Below are positions 58,393-64,000 of a stretch of DNA of 64,000 nt, in pieces. Position 1 is the stretch's first letter. Each line of letters begins with the position of its first letter. This DNA is from Hydrogenoanaerobacterium saccharovorans (GTDB taxonomy: Bacteria; Bacillota; Clostridia; Oscillospirales; Ruminococcaceae), in contig NZ_JACSNR010000005.1 of assembly GCF_016901815.1 (NCBI RefSeq), positions 62,001 through 126,000 on the forward strand. The letters run 5' to 3'. The notes beneath the pieces are model-generated. The model did not search any database. It saw only the letters and a list, made by a program, of their open reading frames with translations, and was not told where the DNA came from. The translations under genes were made by a program, and so were the position numbers.

Positions 58393-60075
58393 ATGAAAGT
58401 TGTAATTGTAGGCGGTGTAGCCGGCGGTGCTTCCGCAGCAGCAAGACTGCGCCGTCTGGATGAATCCGCTGAGATCATTATGTTTGAGCGCGGCGAGTAC
58501 ATCTCGTTTGCCAACTGTGGTCTGCCCTATTATATCGGTGGTGAAATCACTAAGAAATCGGCTCTGACCCTCCAGACTCCCCAGAGCTTCAATGCCCGGT
58601 TCAATGTGGATGTCCGGGTCAACAGCGAAGTGACCTCCATTGATCCCAAGGCCAAGACTGTCACAGTCCGCAGCAAGGACCGTGGTGAGTACACCGAAAG
58701 CTATGACAAGCTCATTCTTTCTCCTGGTGCTGCTCCCATCCGTCCTCCTATGGAAGGCGCAGACAATGCCCGTGTATTCACTCTGCGCAATATTCCCGAT
58801 ACCATCAAGATCCGTGAGTATGTGGAAGAGGAGTTCCCGGAGAGCGCTGTGGTTGTAGGCGGCGGCTATATCGGCGTGGAAATGGCTGAGAACCTCAAGA
58901 ATGCCGGTGTGGCTGTAACCATCGTGGAGCTGGCTGACCATGTCATCGCTCCGCTGGATTACGATATGGCCTGCGATGTGCACCGCTACCTCAAGGAGAA
59001 GGGCGTGGGCCTGATCCTCAAGAACGGCGTACAGGCCATCAAGGAAGAGGGCGGCAAGCTCAAGCTCACCCTGTCCGATGGCGAGATCGAAACCGATATG
59101 GTTATCATGGCAGTGGGTGTCCGTCCGGATACCGCCCTGGCTAAGGATGCCGGTCTGGAACTCAACAAGCGCGGCGCAATCGTTGTCAACGAGCACATGC
59201 TCACCAGCGATCCGGATATCTATGCCGTAGGCGACGCTGTGGAAGTAACCGACTTTGTCACCGGCGAAAAGGCTTATATCCCGCTGGCTGGTCCCGCCAA
59301 CAAGCAGGGCCGTATTGCCGCCGACAACATCTGCGGCATTCCCACTACCTATAAGAATACCCTGGGTTCCGCTGTTCTGAAGATCTTCGACATGACTGTG
59401 GCTACCACCGGTGTCAACGAGCGTGCTGCCAAGGCTGCCGGCCTGGACTATGACAAGGTCTACACCTATTCCAACAGCCATGCTTCCTACTATCCGGGCA
59501 GCACCGGCATGTCCATCAAGACCCTGTATGAGAAGGGCACCGGCAAGATCCTGGGTGCTCAGATCGTGGGCTTTGACGGTGTGGACAAGCGCTGTGATGT
59601 ACTGGCAACTGCCATCCGTGCCGGTATGACCGCCAAGGATCTCACCGAGCTGGAACTGTGCTATGCACCGCCCTTCGGCTCTGCCAAGGACCCGGTAAAC
59701 TTCGTGGGCTATGTCATCGAGAACACCCTGGCTGGCCGTGTGAAGAACTTCTTCTGGGACGATGTGGCAAAGCTGCCCAGAGACGGCAGTGTGACCCTGC
59801 TGGATGTCCGCACCGATCTGGAGCGGGAGAACGGTCAGTATATCGAAGGCTTTATCCATATTCCCGTGGACGAGCTGCGTGCCCGTGCCGGTGAACTGGA
59901 TAAGTCCAAGCCCGTTTACATCCACTGCCGCACCGGTCTGCGCAGCTATGTAGCCTGCTGCATGCTGGCTGGCATGGGCTTCGACTGCTACAACCTGTCG
60001 GGCGGCTGGCGTCTGTATGAGTCCATCCTCAGCGAGACCAAGTCTCCTGAGCATGGCTGCTACGACCCCAACTGA
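58393..60075 (+). CDS. CoA-disulfide reductase / NADH oxidase with C-terminal rhodanese
   Basis: A protein of 560 residues after AAAAAGGAGG. FAD motif 'VIVGGVAGGASAAARLRRLD' , active-site Cys42 in 'FANCGLPYYIGG', NAD motif 'VVVGGGYIGVEMAENLKNAG' and second FAD motif 'IYAVGDAVEV'. Residues about 465-555 are a rhodanese domain with catalytic Cys512 in 'HCRTGLRSY'. Such CoADR-Rhd fusions reduce CoA disulfide or persulfides and handle sulfane sulfur. It is highly codon-optimised, indicating strong expression. It has its own promoter and terminator. Confidence 0.95.
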   Translation: MKVVIVGGVAGGASAAARLRRLDESAEIIMFERGEYISFANCGLPYYIGGEITKKSALTLQTPQSFNARFNVDVRVNSEVTSIDPKAKTVTVRSKDRGEYTESYDKLILSPGAAPIRPPMEGADNARVFTLRNIPDTIKIREYVEEEFPESAVVVGGGYIGVEMAENLKNAGVAVTIVELADHVIAPLDYDMACDVHRYLKEKGVGLILKNGVQAIKEEGGKLKLTLSDGEIETDMVIMAVGVRPDTALAKDAGLELNKRGAIVVNEHMLTSDPDIYAVGDAVEVTDFVTGEKAYIPLAGPANKQGRIAADNICGIPTTYKNTLGSAVLKIFDMTVATTGVNERAAKAAGLDYDKVYTYSNSHASYYPGSTGMSIKTLYEKGTGKILGAQIVGFDGVDKRCDVLATAIRAGMTAKDLTELELCYAPPFGSAKDPVNFVGYVIENTLAGRVKNFFWDDVAKLPRDGSVTLLDVRTDLERENGQYIEGFIHIPVDELRARAGELDKSKPVYIHCRTGLRSYVACCMLAGMGFDCYNLSGGWRLYESILSETKSPEHGCYDPN

Positions 60076-60115
60076 GTTCTGGCTATAAGCCGCAGATAGC
60101 TGCGGTGCCATACAA

Positions 60116-60159
60116 GAAAATCCCTGTGTTCCGAATCCATGGGACACAGGGATTTTTTC
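60116..60159 (+). terminator. Terminator of the CoA-disulfide reductase gene
   Basis: AAAATCCCTGTGT and ACACAGGGATTTTTT form a 13-bp stem with T6. Confidence 0.92.
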
Positions 60160-60213
60160 TGTCTTTGGGAGAGAACCGCCATGGACTGTGCAGGCAGGAC
60201 ATGGGGTTCGGGC

Positions 60214-60261
60214 GAAAAAAACAGCCAGGGAGCTGCGAGAAGGCAGTTCCCTGGCTGTTTT
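60214..60261. terminator. Second, bidirectional terminator
   Basis: AAAACAGCCAGGGA-GCTGC pairs with GGCAG-TTCCCTGGCTGTTTT; A- and T-runs flank it. It lies downstream of the minus-strand EFR1 gene and is probably its terminator. Confidence 0.8.
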
Positions 60262-60319
60262 GGGAAAGGGTGCCGGTTCTCCGAAGAGAATGAACCGGTT
60301 GACCTGGTTGGGGATGAAA

Positions 60320-61093
60320 TTACTTTTCGGAGATGTACAGCTTGTTATGCCGCTCTCTGGCAAAGTGCGGCGCCATTTTTTCCTGTGTGGCTTTCACAAG
60401 TGCGGGATTAAAATCTCTTGCGTGGGTCGGGCAGACCGAAACACACCGCATGCAGGTGATGCATTTGCTGCCATCTGTTCTGGAGAAGTCCGGTGCGGCG
60501 ATAGCTCCTGTGGGGCAGACGCCGGCACAGATTCCGCACTGGACACAGTTCTCATTTCCTTCGGGATGGATCTTGATGCCGCCCATTTCGATATACGGAC
60601 GGTTTCCGGGAACCGAAACGCAGTCAGCCAGCTTTCCCGCTTCATACAATGTCTGGATTTTTCCGGCATACTGGTGCAGATCCGCTGTATCCTGGGCATC
60701 GGGGCGGTTCTGGGCATAGATGTGCAGGATCGAGTGCTCAGCAACAGCTTCGATGGCTGCGCCGCAGCGGAATCCGGTTTCGGTCAGCACATCGGTGAGT
60801 TCCAGAAGGGCATCATCCACGGCGCGTCCGCCGTAAACCGCAACGGCTACGGCCTGGGCCCCATTGGAAACCAGGGTTTTCAGCCGGGAAACCACCAGCT
60901 TGGGTACACGTCCTTCAAAGACGGGAATTCCCACGAAGCACAGGTCGTCCTGCTGGAATGTATAACCCTCTGGTTCAGCAGTGGAGAGATCCATCAGCTT
61001 TCGTTCATTTTCCCAGGTATCGGTCAGGATATCCGTTACCTTCTTTGTTCCCCCGGTGGGGCTGAAATACAGTTCATATACCGCCATAATCAC
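60320..61093 (-). CDS. EFR1-family ferredoxin (flavodoxin-like plus 2x[4Fe-4S])
   Basis: A protein of about 257 residues on the minus strand; GTG 61093 has AAGGAG at good distance, ATG 61087 is the alternative. N-terminal flavodoxin-like part 'LYFSPTGGTKKVTDIL' binds FMN; C-terminal clusters 'CVQCGICAGVCP' and 'CITCMRCVSVCP' hold two [4Fe-4S]. The EFR1 family is an electron carrier of anaerobes. It is divergent from a MarR-type regulator whose operators lie between them. Confidence 0.92.
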   Translation of the reverse strand: MIMAVYELYFSPTGGTKKVTDILTDTWENERKLMDLSTAEPEGYTFQQDDLCFVGIPVFEGRVPKLVVSRLKTLVSNGAQAVAVAVYGGRAVDDALLELTDVLTETGFRCGAAIEAVAEHSILHIYAQNRPDAQDTADLHQYAGKIQTLYEAGKLADCVSVPGNRPYIEMGGIKIHPEGNENCVQCGICAGVCPTGAIAAPDFSRTDGSKCITCMRCVSVCPTHARDFNPALVKATQEKMAPHFARERHNKLYISEK

Positions 61094-61158
61094 TGATTCT
61101 CCTTATCGTTTTCTGTGTATGCCGTCCGGCCGCTCCATCAGACAGACCGGGCAATAGA

Positions 61159-61186
61159 TAAGTACTTAAATTGTTAAGCTACTTAA
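61159..61186. promoter_or_regulatory. Paired palindromes, putative MarR operator
   Basis: TAAGTACTTA (61159-61168) is a perfect 10-bp palindrome and TTAAGCTACTTAA (61174-61186) a perfect 5-bp-arm inverted repeat; the two share CTTAA half-sites. They lie in an AT-rich divergent region between the EFR1 and MarR genes (61094-61331), where otherwise nothing is seen. Confidence 0.55.
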
Positions 61187-61331
61187 CTATATGACTTAAT
61201 ATAATACAAAACCGCCTGTGTGTCAACTGTTATGTGAAACAATGGCTTCCGGACAGACCGGGCGGCAGCTTGACAACCGGAAACAGGCTGTGCTTTAATG
61301 GGGATGACCGTAACAGAAGATGGAGAGTTTT

Positions 61332-61820
61332 ATGAAACAGCAAGATTCTGCGCGCTTTCTTACCAATTATGAGATTTCTGATATTCTGCAGCATATTGCC
61401 GCTGTTGTGAATTCCAATCCCCAGAAGAATGACTATCTGAACAACGGCGAAACCTATACGGCTGTGGAAGGGCATACAATCGGTTTTATCAAGGACCATC
61501 CGGGATGCACTGCCACCGAGATCGCCTGTGAATGGGGCAAAACCACCAGTGCTGTATCACAGCTGCTGAAAAAACTGCGGCATCGGGGAGTGGTCTACGC
61601 TCTGCGGGACGAAAAAGATGCCAAACGCTATGCGCTGTATCTGACTGAAAAAGGAGAGGCGGTGGATGCGGCGCACCGGGCTTATGACAGTGAAAAGTAT
61701 CAGACCATAATTGATCTCCTGCTGGAGCATTACAGCCGGGAAGAGATGGACGCAACTTTCCGCATCATGCGGGACTGGTACCGGCTGAGCATGGAAGACA
61801 AGATGAATCACCGGGACTGA
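61332..61820 (+). CDS. MarR family transcriptional regulator
   Basis: A protein of 162 residues. ATG 61332 follows TGGAGAG. Winged-helix strings 'HPGCTATEIACEWGKTTSAV' , 'SQLLKKLRHRGVVYALRDEK' and 'DAKRYALYLTEKGEAV' are typical MarR. It probably represses itself and the divergent EFR1 ferredoxin gene by the palindromes at 61159-61186. Effector unknown. Confidence 0.93.
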   Translation: MKQQDSARFLTNYEISDILQHIAAVVNSNPQKNDYLNNGETYTAVEGHTIGFIKDHPGCTATEIACEWGKTTSAVSQLLKKLRHRGVVYALRDEKDAKRYALYLTEKGEAVDAAHRAYDSEKYQTIIDLLLEHYSREEMDATFRIMRDWYRLSMEDKMNHRD

Positions 61821-61864
61821 CTTTGCCCATCGGCACATGCCAGAGGGCTGATGCCGGTGAGCCG

Positions 61865-62752
61865 TTACCGGTTCCGTTCCGCCTCCTCTGAGAGCAGCTG
61901 GAAAAACGTCTGAATGGGTTCGGAGAGGAACTTGTTCCGGTGATAGACCAGATTGAATGTACGGGAGAGCTCCGCATCCTGGATTGGCAGGATGCGGAGT
62001 TTTTTTATGGGAAGGGCCTGTTCTGCCAGACGGCGGGAGATCACCGAAAGCCCCTGTCCCCGGGCCACGGCTTCCAGAATCGAATCGGCACTGTGGCAGA
62101 CCCATTTGGCACGGACATGGATGCCCCGGTGCTCCAGTTCCGCTCCGAACTGTTCCCGGGTGCCGCTGCCCGGTTCCCGCAGCACAAAGGGCTCGCCTTC
62201 CAGGTCTGCCATGGTGATCCGAGTCCGGCTGCAGAACGGATGCCCCTCGGCACAGATCAGCACCAGTTCGTCCCGGAGCACCGGGCGGGAGAGAAGATCC
62301 GGCTCGGTCACATCGCCTTCCACCAGGCCGAAGTCCAGCTCACTGGAGAGGATCTTTTCCTCGATAACCCGGGTGTTGTCCACCAACACTTCCACGGTGT
62401 CCGATGGGTTCTCCGCCTCGAACCGGGCTACCAGCGCAGGCAGTATGCAGCTGCCCACGGTGATGGTGGCGCCCACCCGGAGGGTCCGGTTCCGGGAGGC
62501 ATAGTGCAGGTCCCGTTCCATCTCCTCAAATAAAGCGGTGATATGCCGGGCATAATCCAGAAGCTGGCGTCCTTCCCGGGTGATGTAGAGCCGTCGGGAA
62601 AGCCGCTCAAACAGCCGGATGCCATACTCATTTTCGATTTCGGCGATCACCTGGCTCACAGTGGGCTGGGCAATGTACAGCTCCCGGGCAGCGGCACTCA
62701 TGCTGCCGGCCTGGGCAACGGCAATGAAGATTTTCAGATGGCGGAAGGTCAT
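61865..62752 (-). CDS. LysR family regulator (CysL/YeiE-like)
   Basis: A protein of 295 residues on the minus strand. Helix-turn-helix 'FIAVAQAGSMSAAARELYIA' and 'QPTVSQVIAEIENEYGIRLF', then a LysR effector domain ('LRVGATITVGSCILPALVAR', 'LDFGLVEGDVTEPDLL'). Related to CysL/YeiE-type activators. Divergent from the sulfite-reductase gene, so it is expected to activate it in response to a sulfur signal. A plus-strand terminator is embedded in its 3' coding end. Confidence 0.92.
   Translation of the reverse strand: MTFRHLKIFIAVAQAGSMSAAARELYIAQPTVSQVIAEIENEYGIRLFERLSRRLYITREGRQLLDYARHITALFEEMERDLHYASRNRTLRVGATITVGSCILPALVARFEAENPSDTVEVLVDNTRVIEEKILSSELDFGLVEGDVTEPDLLSRPVLRDELVLICAEGHPFCSRTRITMADLEGEPFVLREPGSGTREQFGAELEHRGIHVRAKWVCHSADSILEAVARGQGLSVISRRLAEQALPIKKLRILPIQDAELSRTFNLVYHRNKFLSEPIQTFFQLLSEEAERNR
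61970..62006 (+). terminator. Plus-strand terminator inside the lysR coding region
   Basis: CTCCGCATCCTG (61970-61981) and CAGGATGCGGAG (61988-61999) form a perfect 12-bp stem followed by TTTTTTT on the plus strand, 150 nt after the MarR stop, within the convergent lysR gene. Confidence 0.85.
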
Positions 62753-62886
62753 GGCAGAACGCTCCTTTGCGATATATAGGCAAAATACTATCGATATAAT
62801 CCAATATTACTATTTTACCAATAGAACCGCAAGAAGTATAATAGCATTGTTATGGAAAAAACAAAGATAAAAAAGGGGTATTGAAT
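62753..62886. promoter_or_regulatory. Divergent lysR / sulfite reductase control region
   Basis: TATAAT at 62837-62842 is the -10 of the reductase. Upstream, ATAGGCAAAATACTAT (about 62775-62790) and further ATA/TAT repeats in an AT-rich block are candidates for LysR boxes (T-N11-A type), but not resolved. Confidence 0.5.
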
Positions 62887-63822
62887 ATGGCACTTCAGGA
62901 ACAGGATATTAAGCGTGTAAAAGGACAGGGCTTCCTGCTCAACCGGGGAACTGAGGAATTCTCCGGACGCATCATCACAGAAAACGGCGTGCTCACAGCG
63001 GCACAGATGCGCTGCCTGAGCGAAGCAGCGGAAAAGTACGGCAACGGCAAGATCACTTTCACTTCCCGTCTGACCGTGGAGCTGCCCGGCATCGCCTATG
63101 AGAATATCACTCCGTTCATCGAGTTTGTGGGCCAGGAGGGTATGGTTACCGGCGGTACCGGTTCCAAGGTGCGTCCGGTGGTATCCTGCAAGGGTACAAC
63201 CTGTGTCTTTGGTCTGTATGACACCCAGGAGCTGGCCCGGGAGATCCACGAGCGGTTCTATGTGGCTTATCACGATGTAACCCTGCCGCACAAGTTCAAG
63301 ATCGCTGTGGGCGGCTGTCCCAACAACTGTGTCAAGCCGGACCTCAACGACCTGGGTATTGTGGGTCAGCGGGTACCTTCTCTCTCGGCTGACAAGTGCC
63401 GTGGCTGCGGCAAGTGCGGCGTACAGGAGGCCTGCCCCATGGCAGCCACTGTCCGGGCAGACGGCAAGGTGAGCATTGATCCCACGATCTGCAACAACTG
63501 CGGACGCTGTGCCGGCAAGTGCCCCTTCGGCGCTCTGGAAACCGGCGAGACCCTCTACAAGGTCTATGTAGGCGGACGCTGGGGCAAGAAGGTACGCATG
63601 GGCAGTCCGCTCCAGAAGCTGTTCACCCGGGAAGAGGTACTGAATGTGGTAGAAAAGGCCATTCTGCTCTTCAAGAGTAAGGGTGAGAGCGGCGAGCGTT
63701 TCGGTCAGACTGTGGACCGTCTGGGCGTGGAGAAGGTAGAGAAGATGCTCATTGCGGACAACCTGCTCAAGCGCAAGGAAGAGATTCTGGAGATGGAGAC
63801 CATCGGAGGCGCAAAATGCTGA
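62887..63822 (+). CDS. Sulfite/nitrite reductase-like protein with siroheme and two [4Fe-4S] ferredoxin motifs (AsrC-like)
   Basis: A protein of 311 residues; ATG 62887 after AAAAGGGG. Ferredoxin-like half domain (1-95), then siroheme/[4Fe-4S] Cys: 'CKGTTC' (101-106) and 'GGCPNNC' (144, 148); inserted ferredoxin with 'CRGCGKCGVQEACP' and 'CNNCGRCAGKCP'. It resembles the anaerobic sulfite reductase subunit C and related clostridial enzymes, which reduce sulfite to sulfide. No AsrAB is visible in the window, so the electron donor is unknown (the EFR1 ferredoxin is a candidate). Overlaps the next gene. Confidence 0.92.
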   Translation: MALQEQDIKRVKGQGFLLNRGTEEFSGRIITENGVLTAAQMRCLSEAAEKYGNGKITFTSRLTVELPGIAYENITPFIEFVGQEGMVTGGTGSKVRPVVSCKGTTCVFGLYDTQELAREIHERFYVAYHDVTLPHKFKIAVGGCPNNCVKPDLNDLGIVGQRVPSLSADKCRGCGKCGVQEACPMAATVRADGKVSIDPTICNNCGRCAGKCPFGALETGETLYKVYVGGRWGKKVRMGSPLQKLFTREEVLNVVEKAILLFKSKGESGERFGQTVDRLGVEKVEKMLIADNLLKRKEEILEMETIGGAKC

Positions 63823-64000
63823 CAAAACGCATCCTGGCTCTGCTGGCAGCGGGTGTGATGGCCTGTACTGTACTGGCAGGCTGTACTTCCGCCCCGCAGA
63901 ACGGCACAGAATCCTCCTCCCAGACCGCACAGACTGAGGCCTATTACACCTTCACCGACGCTCTGGGCAAAGAGGTCGTGCTGGAAGCACAGCCCGAGCG
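63816..64000 (+). CDS. Lipoprotein, FepB-type ABC substrate-binding protein (partial)
   Basis: Starts at ATG 63816 in the overlap with the reductase stop, RBS GGAGG. 'MLTKRILALLAAGVMACTVL' then AGC is a lipoprotein signal; after a short Ser/Gln linker, 'YTFTDALGKEVVLEAQPER' is the N-terminus of periplasmic-binding-protein family 2 (cobalamin, siderophore, molybdate or sulfur-related ligands). Cut at the window end, so only 61 residues are seen. Coupling to a sulfite reductase hints at iron or siroheme-related supply. Confidence 0.8.
   Translation, partial: MLTKRILALLAAGVMACTVLAGCTSAPQNGTESSSQTAQTEAYYTFTDALGKEVVLEAQPE

Noticed and set aside
1-64000. CRISPR arrays, tRNA/rRNA genes, insertion sequences, phage or integrase genes
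   Set aside because: None was found by eye: no regularly spaced repeats, no transposase or recombinase motifs, and no tRNA cloverleaf recognised. Degenerate elements could be missed without tools.

Overview
The window reads as chromosome of a Gram-positive anaerobe of the class Clostridia, most likely a gut Oscillospiraceae/Ruminococcaceae-type organism. This is inferred from moderately high GC, Firmicute-type ribosome binding sites (AAGGAGG), sigmaA-like promoters with extended -10 elements, LTGC/AGC lipoboxes with long Ser/Glu linkers, a Y-family polymerase/YolD pair, an EFR1-type flavodoxin-ferredoxin and an AsrC-like sulfite reductase. No rRNA, tRNA, CRISPR array, transposase or phage gene was seen.

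Region 1 (1-25464) is the striking part. It is a strictly one-directional array of 35 tightly packed genes whose recognisable members are families of bacterial toxin-immunity or antitoxin proteins: DUF2004, SUKH-3, DKNYY repeats, a frameshifted SUKH-like gene, DUF5713, DUF4241, a NADAR-domain protein, an Imm51-like protein, DUF6881, DUF6547-like, CbrC (colicin tolerance), a WGR/beta-propeller protein, DUF4274, SUKH-1, an SF0329-type protein and a barstar homologue. At the centre is a 1864-residue protein (12549-18143) that joins DUF2185/Imm33, two TPR blocks, DUF4261, a Suppressor-of-fused (SUFU) domain, a DUF7832-like module and DUF4253 in one chain. No toxin is present in the array. It has no internal terminator that I can see, genes overlap or are spaced by tens of bases, and base composition differs from gene to gene, as expected of a collection built by repeated acquisition. 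A short reading-frame remnant and a hairpin terminator close it near 25.7 kb.

Region 2 (25.9-31.4 kb) has secreted or lipoproteins of unknown function, then an HxlR regulator divergent from a MATE efflux pump, an FMN reductase and an SDR oxidoreductase, which is a plausible HxlR-controlled stress/efflux operon.

Region 3 (31.4-40.8 kb) is a complete potassium-uptake locus, kdpD-kdpE followed by kdpF-A-B-C, with an additional 32-aa membrane peptide before kdpF and an uncharacterised 296-aa protein after kdpC. OmpR-type direct repeats precede kdpD. Region 4 (40.9-43.7 kb) is a two-gene quaternary-amine-type ABC transporter with a fused permease-binding protein. Together these two regions give K+ and compatible-solute (or ergothioneine-like solute) uptake, i.e. 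osmoadaptation.

Region 5 (44.0-58.2 kb) is mixed: low-molecular-weight protein tyrosine phosphatase, Y-family polymerase plus YolD, two lipoproteins, an M20 amidohydrolase, a secreted protein, a zinc-dependent phospholipase C-like protein, the RNA ligase RtcB with a long structured leader, a second SUFU-domain protein, a Sel1-repeat protein and two conserved clostridial proteins of unknown function. Region 6 (58.3-64.0 kb) concerns sulfur and redox metabolism: a CoA-disulfide reductase/rhodanese fusion, an EFR1 ferredoxin divergent from a MarR regulator, a LysR regulator divergent from a siroheme 4Fe-4S sulfite/nitrite reductase, and the start of a FepB-like metal/siderophore-binding lipoprotein cut by the window end.

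Family names are from pattern recognition by eye; no database search was possible.
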